Positions 1-7,881 of a stretch of DNA of 57,363 nt are shown piece after piece; the first letter of the stretch is position 1; each line of letters opens with the position of its first letter. The stretch lies in assembly GCA_004552485.1 (NCBI GenBank), contig SFOH01000005.1:1-57363 (forward strand), written 5' to 3'. The stretch is from Bacteroidales bacterium (GTDB lineage Bacteria > Bacteroidota > Bacteroidia > Bacteroidales > Muribaculaceae). Position numbers and translations under genes: made by a program. The notes under the pieces are model-generated. The model saw only the letters and a program-made list of their open reading frames with translations, ran no database searches and was not told the origin of the DNA.

Positions 1-2910
1 ATGCTCCGCGAAAGCGGCGTGAACGTGTTCCCCATCCAGAGCTGGGACCCCTACACCTCACGCATCGACCTCTCCGACTGGCAGGGCAAGAAGGTGAAAC
101 TGGCCTTCGTCTACAAGATGATGGGTCCCACCGGCAACGTGGCCTATCTCGATGACATTTCCGTGAAGCAGTTCACGCCTCCGACAGGGCCTGTGGCTTC
201 TCTGTCCATGGACCGCTATCAGTTCCGCTCCATGTTCATTGGCGAGAAATATTACTCCGACGCCATCACTCTCACCAACACCGGCAAGGACGGCCTTCAG
301 ATTACCGGCATCGACTGCCCGGCCGGCTTCTCTACCACCATTGCCAACCCTGAAAGCGTGGACCTGCTCATGAATCAGAGCATAAACTTCCGCCTCAGCT
401 ATCAGGCCGCCCTGACTTCAGCCGTTTCCGGCGATGTGGTCTTCCATACCACCGGCGGCGATGTTAAAGTGGCCGTCACCGCTTCAAAAGAGTTTGTTCC
501 GGAAGGCTTCACTCTGGAGACCTTCCCACGCGTGAGCACACCCGCCGGCTGGGAAAGCAAAGGCTGGGGCTGCGCGCCGCAGGCAATTGAGGGCGACTAC
601 TCCATGTGCGGCTCCGGCGACATCTCAGCTACCACACTGCGCACTCCGCGCCTGGACCTCTCTGAAGGTGGCACCCTCAAGTTCACATACCTTAACTACT
701 TTGACAGCGACAACCCCGAAGACGCTCCCCAGTACGACATCTCGCTTCAAGTGTCATACGACGGCGGGAACTCCTGGGTGACAAAGTGGACATCGGACTA
801 TATCAACGGACTGAACCAGGTCCTCACCGCCGAGGTGGACCTTGGTCTGGGTGACGACAACTGCTACGCCCGCTGGTACTACCCCGCCATAGAAACCGAT
901 GACGGCGGTGCATTCTCCCACTCCACCTTCTATCTTGACGGCGTGCTGCTGCCCAATCTCTACGGTGCCGATGGCGTGCCCATGGCTGCCAAGATTGTCT
1001 CCCCCGCCAACAATGCCACGGAGATTTATCCCAAGGACGTGAAACTGCAGTGGACAGAAGCACAGTTCGCTCAGGGTTATAAACTGTACGTGGGCACCTC
1101 CCGCGCCGCCAACGAAGTCATCAACGGCCTTGACCTGGGCGATGCCCTCTCCTACACCATTCCCGAGCTCGCTTACTCCACGGAGTACCGCTGGAAAGTG
1201 GTTGGCTATAACGACAAGGGCGACTGCGCAACAGCCTCGACATGGCGCTTCACCACTCAGCCCGACGCCACCGTCACCACCTTCCCCTATGTCGAGAACT
1301 TCGACAAGAGCTCGGGCGTGCCCACCGGCTGGACCTGCGTGCTCTCCGCGCAGTACAAACGCGGCTGGAGTGTGAACTCTTTGTATCCCTACAAGGTGGA
1401 CGGCAAGGAATATCCCGCTCTGTTCACCACATGGCTCAACCCCGGCGAATGGAACGCTGTCGTGACTCCCGAGTTCAAGCTCCTCGCCGACGTGCCCATG
1501 AGCATCTCGTATGTCTGGGGCGACGAGCATCCCTCTGACCTCAACACCGATCCCACCGCCACCGTACAGAAGCACAACGTAGAGCCCAACAACGGCATCA
1601 GCGCTCAGTTCTTCGACATCTACGTCGACGGCGAATGGCACACCCTCTCGACCCTCTCCGAGGACTCTTCTGCCAAGAAATACTGGATCACCGAGAAGGT
1701 CGACCTGGCTCCCTATGCCGGCAAGACCGTCAAGTTCCGCTGGCGCCACGAGAGCTACAGCAACAAGGACGACGGCGGCTCGCTGGCCCACGTCCTCATC
1801 CAGGAGAACAAGGACTACCGCGCAAGCTTCAACGTCTCCGAGTGGAACGCCGGCAAGGTGAACTTCCGCAAGGCCGCTCAGTCTGCCGAACAGCAGCTTA
1901 ACATCCTCAACGACGGCGGCAAGGACCTCACCGTAAAGGCCGTCTCTTTCGCAACGCCCAACTTCACCGCCTCGCTCCAGCCCGGCGACGTGATTCCCGT
2001 CAAGTCCAGCAAGTTCTTCACCGTACGCTTCGACGCTCTTGACACGGCCGCTCCCGTCTCTGATGAGATGACCGTCGAGTTCGAAGGCGGCGCCAAGGCT
2101 GTCTTCCCCGTCAAGGGCGAGGCCCTGCCCAACGGCATCTACTACTACTCGTTTGAGCCCAACGCTCTCGACTATGAGTGGGAGAAAGACTTCTCCATGA
2201 TCGACGTCGACAACCAGCGCGGCTACTCGTTCACCTCCTCATGGGTCAACTACTCAGCCGACGGCGCTAAGTGCGCCTTCTCCTGCGAGAATGACTCCTA
2301 CGAGACCGGCATGTACGGCATGATGAGCCCCATTTCCGGCAACCACGCCCTCGTCGCCTCCGCTCCCGCTTCGGGCTCCGGTGCCGACAACTGGATCATC
2401 TCCAAGAAGATGAAAGCCGGCTCCAAGGCCAAGTTCGACTTCTACGCCCGCAACTGGGAGAGCACCGGCAGCGTGCTGCCCGACCCCAAGAGCGAAATCA
2501 CCGTCCTGGTAAGCACCGCTTCCAACACCGCCACCACCGACTTCGAGGTCGTTCGCGCCAAGGAGGAGATTCCCTACTACGACTACAACGAGTGGGGCCA
2601 CTTCGAGGTTGACCTCTCTGCCTATGCCGGCAAGGACGTTTACGTCGCCCTCCAGCACACCACCGCAGGCGCCGGCAACCTGGCCTTCTTCGATGACTTC
2701 ACCTTCACCGGCTTCGACGGCGACGGCGCCGGCGTCGACGACATCACCGCCGACCTCAGCGAGGACACTCAGGTGACCGTCTACAGCCTCAGCGGCGTGA
2801 AAGTCGCCGACGGCATCGGCTCCGCTGTCCTCAACCGTCTCGGCAAGGGCTTCTACGTTGTCCGCGCCACCGACGCCAAGGGCGCCCGCTCCTACAAGCT
2901 GGCCCGCTGA
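1..2910 (+). CDS. Choice-of-anchor J / FN3 secreted protein, 5' truncated by window edge
   Basis: Large exported beta-sandwich protein, 969 residues visible. It opens without a signal peptide and in the middle of a choice-of-anchor J (cleaved adhesin-like) domain, ending LDDISVK, so the true start almost certainly lies outside the window. A second such domain spans about 175-320, an FN3-like domain about 325-420 (LQWTEAQFAQGYKLYVGTS), a third choice-of-anchor J domain about 425-600, an Ig-like segment about 610-710, and a fourth choice-of-anchor J domain about 715-905. The last 45 residues (VYSLSGVKV ... KGFYVVRATD ... SYKLAR) look like a type A sorting tail of the type IX secretion kind. Ligand unknown; adhesion or glycan binding is only a guess. 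It is followed by two genes of the same style on the same strand. Confidence 0.8.
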   Translation: MLRESGVNVFPIQSWDPYTSRIDLSDWQGKKVKLAFVYKMMGPTGNVAYLDDISVKQFTPPTGPVASLSMDRYQFRSMFIGEKYYSDAITLTNTGKDGLQITGIDCPAGFSTTIANPESVDLLMNQSINFRLSYQAALTSAVSGDVVFHTTGGDVKVAVTASKEFVPEGFTLETFPRVSTPAGWESKGWGCAPQAIEGDYSMCGSGDISATTLRTPRLDLSEGGTLKFTYLNYFDSDNPEDAPQYDISLQVSYDGGNSWVTKWTSDYINGLNQVLTAEVDLGLGDDNCYARWYYPAIETDDGGAFSHSTFYLDGVLLPNLYGADGVPMAAKIVSPANNATEIYPKDVKLQWTEAQFAQGYKLYVGTSRAANEVINGLDLGDALSYTIPELAYSTEYRWKVVGYNDKGDCATASTWRFTTQPDATVTTFPYVENFDKSSGVPTGWTCVLSAQYKRGWSVNSLYPYKVDGKEYPALFTTWLNPGEWNAVVTPEFKLLADVPMSISYVWGDEHPSDLNTDPTATVQKHNVEPNNGISAQFFDIYVDGEWHTLSTLSEDSSAKKYWITEKVDLAPYAGKTVKFRWRHESYSNKDDGGSLAHVLIQENKDYRASFNVSEWNAGKVNFRKAAQSAEQQLNILNDGGKDLTVKAVSFATPNFTASLQPGDVIPVKSSKFFTVRFDALDTAAPVSDEMTVEFEGGAKAVFPVKGEALPNGIYYYSFEPNALDYEWEKDFSMIDVDNQRGYSFTSSWVNYSADGAKCAFSCENDSYETGMYGMMSPISGNHALVASAPASGSGADNWIISKKMKAGSKAKFDFYARNWESTGSVLPDPKSEITVLVSTASNTATTDFEVVRAKEEIPYYDYNEWGHFEVDLSAYAGKDVYVALQHTTAGAGNLAFFDDFTFTGFDGDGAGVDDITADLSEDTQVTVYSLSGVKVADGIGSAVLNRLGKGFYVVRATDAKGARSYKLAR

Positions 2911-2993
2911 TGCGATGACCCCTGCACCCCGATGACACCGGCTCCGCCCGCGCGGAGTCCGGCTGTCGCGGGGTTCCACTCCCCCACACATAC

Positions 2994-3035
2994 GGTAGCC
3001 CGGGTGGCCTGTGCCCCCGGGTTACCATATTTCAT
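2994..3035 (+). terminator. Possible intrinsic terminator
   Basis: Inverted repeat GGTAGCCCGGG (2994-3004) and CCCGGGTTACC (3016-3026) with one G-T pair, followed by a short AT-rich stretch (ATATTTC). It sits between the first two secreted-protein genes; the T-run is weak, so termination may be partial. Confidence 0.45.
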
Positions 3036-3062
3036 CACTCATCCCCCCTTCACCCTGAACTA

Positions 3063-5582
3063 ATGCTTCACATTCCCAGCATGCCGAACTCAAGGATATC
3101 CAAACTCATAATGCTCTGCGCCGCTCTGCTCGTGGCCTTTTCCGCGGCCGCACAAAAGCGCTCATGCACTCTCACGGTGAACGTCACCTCCGCCCCCGGC
3201 GACAACCTCGAGGGGCAGACCGTGACCGTCACACAGACCGACTATCAGATCGGCTACGGCGTCCTCACGCTCGACGCCAACGGCTCCGTCTCCCTGAAAG
3301 TCTATCCCGGAAACCACACCGTCGCCATCACCCGCGACGGCTTCGAACCCGTCTCCAAGGCCTTCAGCGTGGCCGCCGGCGCAACCACCGCCTCCGTCGA
3401 CATCGCTCTCAAGGAGGCCACACGCAAGCCCTTCGCCCTCAAAGCCGAGCCCCGGCACGACGCCTACACCGGCCGAAACTCGCTGAGCGTCTCATGGAAC
3501 ATCGAGGCACCCGCCTTCTTCGACGACTTCGAAAGCTACTCGCCCTTCGCCATCTCCTTCGGCAACTGGACCGGCATCGACGGCGACACGGAGGCAACGG
3601 CCGCCCTCGTCGGTTCCTACCCCAACCGCGGTGGCATGCAATATGCCCAGATCATCAGCCCGCTGTCCGTGACGCCCACCTGGTGGTACGACTACCCCGT
3701 GCTGCGCCCCTACGCCGGTCAGCAATATGCCGGCTTCGTCCGCACAAGCTCCGGCAACGCCAACGACGACTGGCTCATATCCCCCGCCGTCAATGTCTCC
3801 ACCGGCCACGTCCTCTCCTTCATGGCCAAGGCCGCCGACCGCTATGACGAGCGCTTCATGGTCTACGTGACCACCAAACTCGACAACCCCTCGAAGGACG
3901 ACTTCGTCCGCATCGACCGCGGCAACTACGAGGCCGTCGACTACAAGGAGTGGCACAAGATGCAGTACGACCTCTCCGACTATGCCGGCAAGACCATCAA
4001 GTTCGCCATACGCTACATCGGTCAGGCCAACACCACCGGCGCCTTCATGCTCATGGTCGACGACGTCTTCGTGGGCAGCCCCGACGCCGACCTCGCCGCC
4101 GTGAAAGAGGCCTCTCGCGCCCGAGCCATGCGCGCGCGTCGCTCGCCCGCCAATCCCAACGAGAGCTTCAACGTCTACCTCGACGGCACTAAGGTAGCCA
4201 CCACCGACTCCTACTCGTGCGTCATCGACGACGTCGCCGCCGGCAGCCACACCGTTGCCGTCGAAGCCGTCTACCTCTCCTCCGTCAGCGAGCGCACGCT
4301 CCTGGATGTGACCGTTCCCGACGGACCCTTCTGCCGCGTCGACTTCGCAGTCAGCGCCGACAGCTATCTCCCCGCCGATGTCCTCGACCTGCAGCTCATT
4401 TCGCTCACCACGGGCGCGCAGTATGCCGTCACCACCGAAGAGGGCCGCGCCTCCATCGCCTCCCTCCCCGCCGGACGCTATGCCGTGAACATCGCCGAGG
4501 GCGCATATGAGGCTTATAACAACGAGGTGGACATCACCAAAGACGCCACCCTGAACATCGCCCTCGTCGACCACGTCATCGACCCGTTCAACATCACGGC
4601 CGACTCCGACGACTTCGGCTACATCACCCTCCGATGGAACATCCAGCTCAGCTTCGAGGACAGCTTCGAAAGCTACGACGACTTCGCCACGGGCACCTTC
4701 GGCGAGTGGACCTCCCTCGACCTCGACGGCCAGCCCGTCTACCCCATCGCCCTCGGCAGCCAGGACAACATCGTCAACTTCCCCGGCTCGGGCAATGCCA
4801 CCAACCCCACGGCCATCGCCCCCATGGTCTTCAACCCCTGGAAGACCGTCCCCGCCATGCTCCCCACCGACCCGGCCATACAGGCTCCCACCGGCGACAA
4901 AACCGTCATCTTCTTCTCGCCCCAGGGCTTCACGGCCGACAAATGGCTCATCTCGCCGCTCCTCGACATCCGCGAGGGCTATGAGTGGAGCGTGGCCGCC
5001 AAGGCCTACTCGTCGATGTACCCCGAGAGCATCGAGTTCCACTACTCCGAGGGCAGCACCTCCCCCGCCGACTTCGTCCAGCTCAGCTATGCCGACAATG
5101 TGCCCGCCGAACAGTGGACACGCTACTCGGTCTCCCTCAACGACCTGGTCGGCAAGAAAGTGCGCCTGGCCGTCCGCTACACCTCGCGCGACGCCTTCCT
5201 CATCCAGGTCGACGACTTCAAGGTCGGCCGCACCGAGGGCGACCCCGAGTTTGTTGAGTACGGCAACGTGATGCACTACGACGTGGCCATCGACGGCGTC
5301 AAGGCCGGCGAGACCGTCACACCCTCCTTCCCCGTCAAGGGTCTCTCCGAGGGCACGCACACGGCCGCCATCACCGCCGTCTACAAGAACAGCTCGTCGC
5401 GCACCGTCGAGTACACCTTCTCCGTCGGCCAGGGCGGCGTCTCCGACATCGTCATCGACTCCGTCACAGACAACCCCGCGGTCGCCTACGACATCTACGG
5501 CCGCACCGTCGACCTCGCCACAGCCCGCGGCATCATCATCGTCCGCCGGGGCGGCAAATTCCAAAAAATTCTGCGCAAATGA
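3063..5582 (+). CDS. Secreted choice-of-anchor J protein with carboxypeptidase-regulatory-like domains
   Basis: Predicted surface or extracellular protein of 839 aa. A signal peptide ends near AAAQ (residue 30); an alternative ATG at 3081 would give a more compact one. Visible domains: a carboxypeptidase-regulatory-like beta sandwich about 35-120, choice-of-anchor J about 160-345 (FFDDFESYSPF, ending MLMVDDVFVGS), an FN3-like strand block about 360-420, a second regulatory-like domain about 425-505, a second choice-of-anchor J domain about 520-720 (FEDSFESYDDF), and a C-terminal sorting-type tail (YDIYGRTVDL ... GKFQKILRK). The stop codon overlaps the next start as ATGA, so the two genes are probably translationally coupled. 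No catalytic motif is visible; substrate unknown. Confidence 0.8.
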   Translation: MLHIPSMPNSRISKLIMLCAALLVAFSAAAQKRSCTLTVNVTSAPGDNLEGQTVTVTQTDYQIGYGVLTLDANGSVSLKVYPGNHTVAITRDGFEPVSKAFSVAAGATTASVDIALKEATRKPFALKAEPRHDAYTGRNSLSVSWNIEAPAFFDDFESYSPFAISFGNWTGIDGDTEATAALVGSYPNRGGMQYAQIISPLSVTPTWWYDYPVLRPYAGQQYAGFVRTSSGNANDDWLISPAVNVSTGHVLSFMAKAADRYDERFMVYVTTKLDNPSKDDFVRIDRGNYEAVDYKEWHKMQYDLSDYAGKTIKFAIRYIGQANTTGAFMLMVDDVFVGSPDADLAAVKEASRARAMRARRSPANPNESFNVYLDGTKVATTDSYSCVIDDVAAGSHTVAVEAVYLSSVSERTLLDVTVPDGPFCRVDFAVSADSYLPADVLDLQLISLTTGAQYAVTTEEGRASIASLPAGRYAVNIAEGAYEAYNNEVDITKDATLNIALVDHVIDPFNITADSDDFGYITLRWNIQLSFEDSFESYDDFATGTFGEWTSLDLDGQPVYPIALGSQDNIVNFPGSGNATNPTAIAPMVFNPWKTVPAMLPTDPAIQAPTGDKTVIFFSPQGFTADKWLISPLLDIREGYEWSVAAKAYSSMYPESIEFHYSEGSTSPADFVQLSYADNVPAEQWTRYSVSLNDLVGKKVRLAVRYTSRDAFLIQVDDFKVGRTEGDPEFVEYGNVMHYDVAIDGVKAGETVTPSFPVKGLSEGTHTAAITAVYKNSSSRTVEYTFSVGQGGVSDIVIDSVTDNPAVAYDIYGRTVDLATARGIIIVRRGGKFQKILRK

Positions 5583-7396
5583 AAAAAATCGCATTAACCC
5601 TCCTGCTGGCCGTGGCCACCGTCCTGGTCTCGGCCGCACAAAGCGACAACGGCCTGAGCAGCACCCAGCGTCTCATCGGCCACACCACCACCGACCAGAT
5701 TGACGCCGAGAACGCCTGCTTCGGCCAGGCCGGCACCTACACCATCGGCGCCGTCCTCACCGCCGACGCCCTCGCCCCCTACGCGGGCTGCAAGGTGGTC
5801 GGCGTGCGCCTCGCCGTAGGCGCCGACCTCGGACGCGCCAAGTGCCACCTCCAGAGCGTCGACGGTGCCTCCACTGCCACCGCCATCGTCGCCCAGAACC
5901 AGCGCCTCTATAAGGGCTGGAACAACATCTTCTTCAACGGCAACGGCTACGAAATCAAGAGCGGCGAGAACCTCTTCTACGGCTTCGACTACACCGAGAC
6001 CGCAGAGATGGCCGCCGCACAGCAAGGCGCCATATGCGTCGTCGGCGAAAACGAGACCAACTCCTTCGCCTTCATGCAGAACAGCCGCATCTATCCCGTC
6101 TCCGGCGGCGGCAAACTCTGCGTAGCCCTCATCATCGACGCCTCCAGCCTCCCCGCCCACGACATGGCATTCACCTTCTTCGACACCGGCTTCAAATACA
6201 AGAAAGCCACCGAGAAGTTCGAGGTCTACGCCATGCTCACCGCCACAGGCCGTGAGAGCGTCACCTCCTACCGCGTCGGCTACCGCTTCGACAGCCTCGA
6301 GCCGCAGTACGCCACCGTCACCAAGGACATCGCCAGCGGCGCCTCCGACACCTGGCAGACATCCATCGACATGCCCGCCTCGCTCGCCATCGGCCGCCAC
6401 TCCTTCACCGCATGGGTCGACGCCGTTGAGGGCGAACAGCTCGAGCAGACAGCACAGCGCGTCGCCTCCGTCGACTTTGCCATCTATGAGAATACCGTCG
6501 CCCGCAAGAAAGTCTACGTCGAGAACTACGTCGACACCCGTGCCGCCAACGCCGCCCTCTTCCAGGAGGCCATGGACGCTGCCGCCACCGGTGACAACGC
6601 CGCCGACATGAGCGTCGTGAACATCTTCGGCCCCGGCTCCGGCCTCGCCGTCTCCAAGGGCGCCTTCCTCCATGATGTCTACGCCTACACCCTCCCCTCG
6701 TTCACCATCAACCGCTCCTACTTCCCCGGCGAACAGCACATCGCCTACGACCTCAACGACTACCTCGCCTCACTGCCCCCCGTCTTCATCCAGGGGATGC
6801 TCTCCGACATGATCGTCCAGGACCTGGCCTCCGCTTCATTCGCCACCGTCGCCATCGACCGGGTCAGCTATGACGCCACCACCCACCGCGTCACCGCCAC
6901 CGTCTCCGGCAACGTTCTCCCCGAGGCCACGGCCATCTACAACGATCTCGCCGTCACCCTCATGCTCGTCCAGGACAACGCCACATACAACGGCCAGACC
7001 TACACCAACGTCCTGCGCACATACCTCGGCGACCCCCTCGGCAACCTCGTCACCCCCGTGGGCGACACCTTCTCACAGCAATTCTCCGGCACACTTCCCC
7101 TCGGCCTTGATCCCGAGAAGATGCGCCTCGTCGCCGTCATCCACAAGGCCCACACCGAGGAGGCACCCACCCTCACCCTCGACAATGCCCGCGACTACGA
7201 CATCATCAACTGCACCGATGCGCGCCTCACCGGTGAAGGCGGCGTCACCGACGTCACCATCGACGCCGCCGACAAGCAGATAGAAGCCATCTACACCCTC
7301 CAGGGCACCCGCGTCGCCACCGACGCGCCCCTCGCCCCCGGCCTCTACATCATCCGCTACACTGACTCCACCACCGCCAAGCGCCTCATCCGCTAA
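5579..7396 (+). CDS. Omp28-like secreted protein with C-terminal sorting tail
   Basis: A 605-aa exported protein: signal peptide MKKIALTLLLAVATVLVSAAQ, an N-terminal jelly-roll-like region about 40-190, a central Ig-like region about 200-305, then a segment starting KKVYVENYVDTRAAN (about 308) that resembles the thioredoxin-like domain of Omp28-family outer-membrane proteins. The cysteines usually found there are absent, so a redox role is unlikely. It ends with IYTLQGTRV ... PGLYIIRYTD ... KRLIR, a type A sorting-like tail. It starts inside the stop codon of the previous gene (ATGA overlap), so the two are probably co-translated. Family assignment is by pattern only. Confidence 0.72.
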   Translation: MKKIALTLLLAVATVLVSAAQSDNGLSSTQRLIGHTTTDQIDAENACFGQAGTYTIGAVLTADALAPYAGCKVVGVRLAVGADLGRAKCHLQSVDGASTATAIVAQNQRLYKGWNNIFFNGNGYEIKSGENLFYGFDYTETAEMAAAQQGAICVVGENETNSFAFMQNSRIYPVSGGGKLCVALIIDASSLPAHDMAFTFFDTGFKYKKATEKFEVYAMLTATGRESVTSYRVGYRFDSLEPQYATVTKDIASGASDTWQTSIDMPASLAIGRHSFTAWVDAVEGEQLEQTAQRVASVDFAIYENTVARKKVYVENYVDTRAANAALFQEAMDAAATGDNAADMSVVNIFGPGSGLAVSKGAFLHDVYAYTLPSFTINRSYFPGEQHIAYDLNDYLASLPPVFIQGMLSDMIVQDLASASFATVAIDRVSYDATTHRVTATVSGNVLPEATAIYNDLAVTLMLVQDNATYNGQTYTNVLRTYLGDPLGNLVTPVGDTFSQQFSGTLPLGLDPEKMRLVAVIHKAHTEEAPTLTLDNARDYDIINCTDARLTGEGGVTDVTIDAADKQIEAIYTLQGTRVATDAPLAPGLYIIRYTDSTTAKRLIR

Positions 7397-7427
7397 TCGC
7401 CCGCTCCCACATCCCATCCCCATCATC

Positions 7428-7464
7428 GCCGCCACCCCCGTGCTCCCACGCCGAGGGTGGCGGC
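7428..7464 (+). terminator. GC-rich hairpin after the secreted-protein cluster
   Basis: Perfect 10-bp inverted repeat GCCGCCACCC (7428-7437) / GGGTGGCGGC (7455-7464), 31 bases after the stop codon. No T-run follows, so it may stabilise the mRNA 3' end or terminate inefficiently. Confidence 0.4.
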
Positions 7465-7881
7465 TCCCGTTCCCGCCCCTTCGGCATCAAATGTGGTTCC
7501 CGTTATGCGACGATGCCTCACGGTGACGGGGAACGCCGCCTACGGGGCAACACGGCGACAGGCAACACGTCGCGGGAGCAAACGGCGGCATGAAAGGTCG
7601 GTTTCAAATGCCGGCGAGCCCCGTCGCAGGCATAGATACGGGCATTTGAAATCGTGCGGCTTGGCGCTGACACCGACTACACGGGGGGGCGATTATGTTG
7701 GGGCTGGCGGCGGGGGATAAAGAGGGACGGCGCCTGCATCACTGCGGGCGCCGGCCGACGTTCAATCAAACCATTTTTTTACCTTACGCCGGTTTCGCTG
7801 CAAGGCGAAAATCGGTTGACTTACCAAATTCTTGTTTATTGCGAATTTTGATTACCAATCTCTTGATGAGGGGGAAGCCGT
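7465..7881. other. Intergenic region between convergent units
   Basis: No convincing gene. It holds an 11-bp perfect inverted repeat TTTCAAATGCC (7602-7612) / GGCATTTGAAA (7641-7651) and a smaller TTTCGC/GCGAAA hairpin near 7795-7811. It separates the plus-strand secreted cluster from the 3' end of the fructan operon. Confidence 0.5.

Noticed and set aside
3492..5639. Long minus-strand open frame of about 700 codons opposite the choice-of-anchor J gene
   Set aside because: Gly/Val/Asp-rich translation without domains; it is the mirror of a high-GC plus-strand gene with C/G at third positions.
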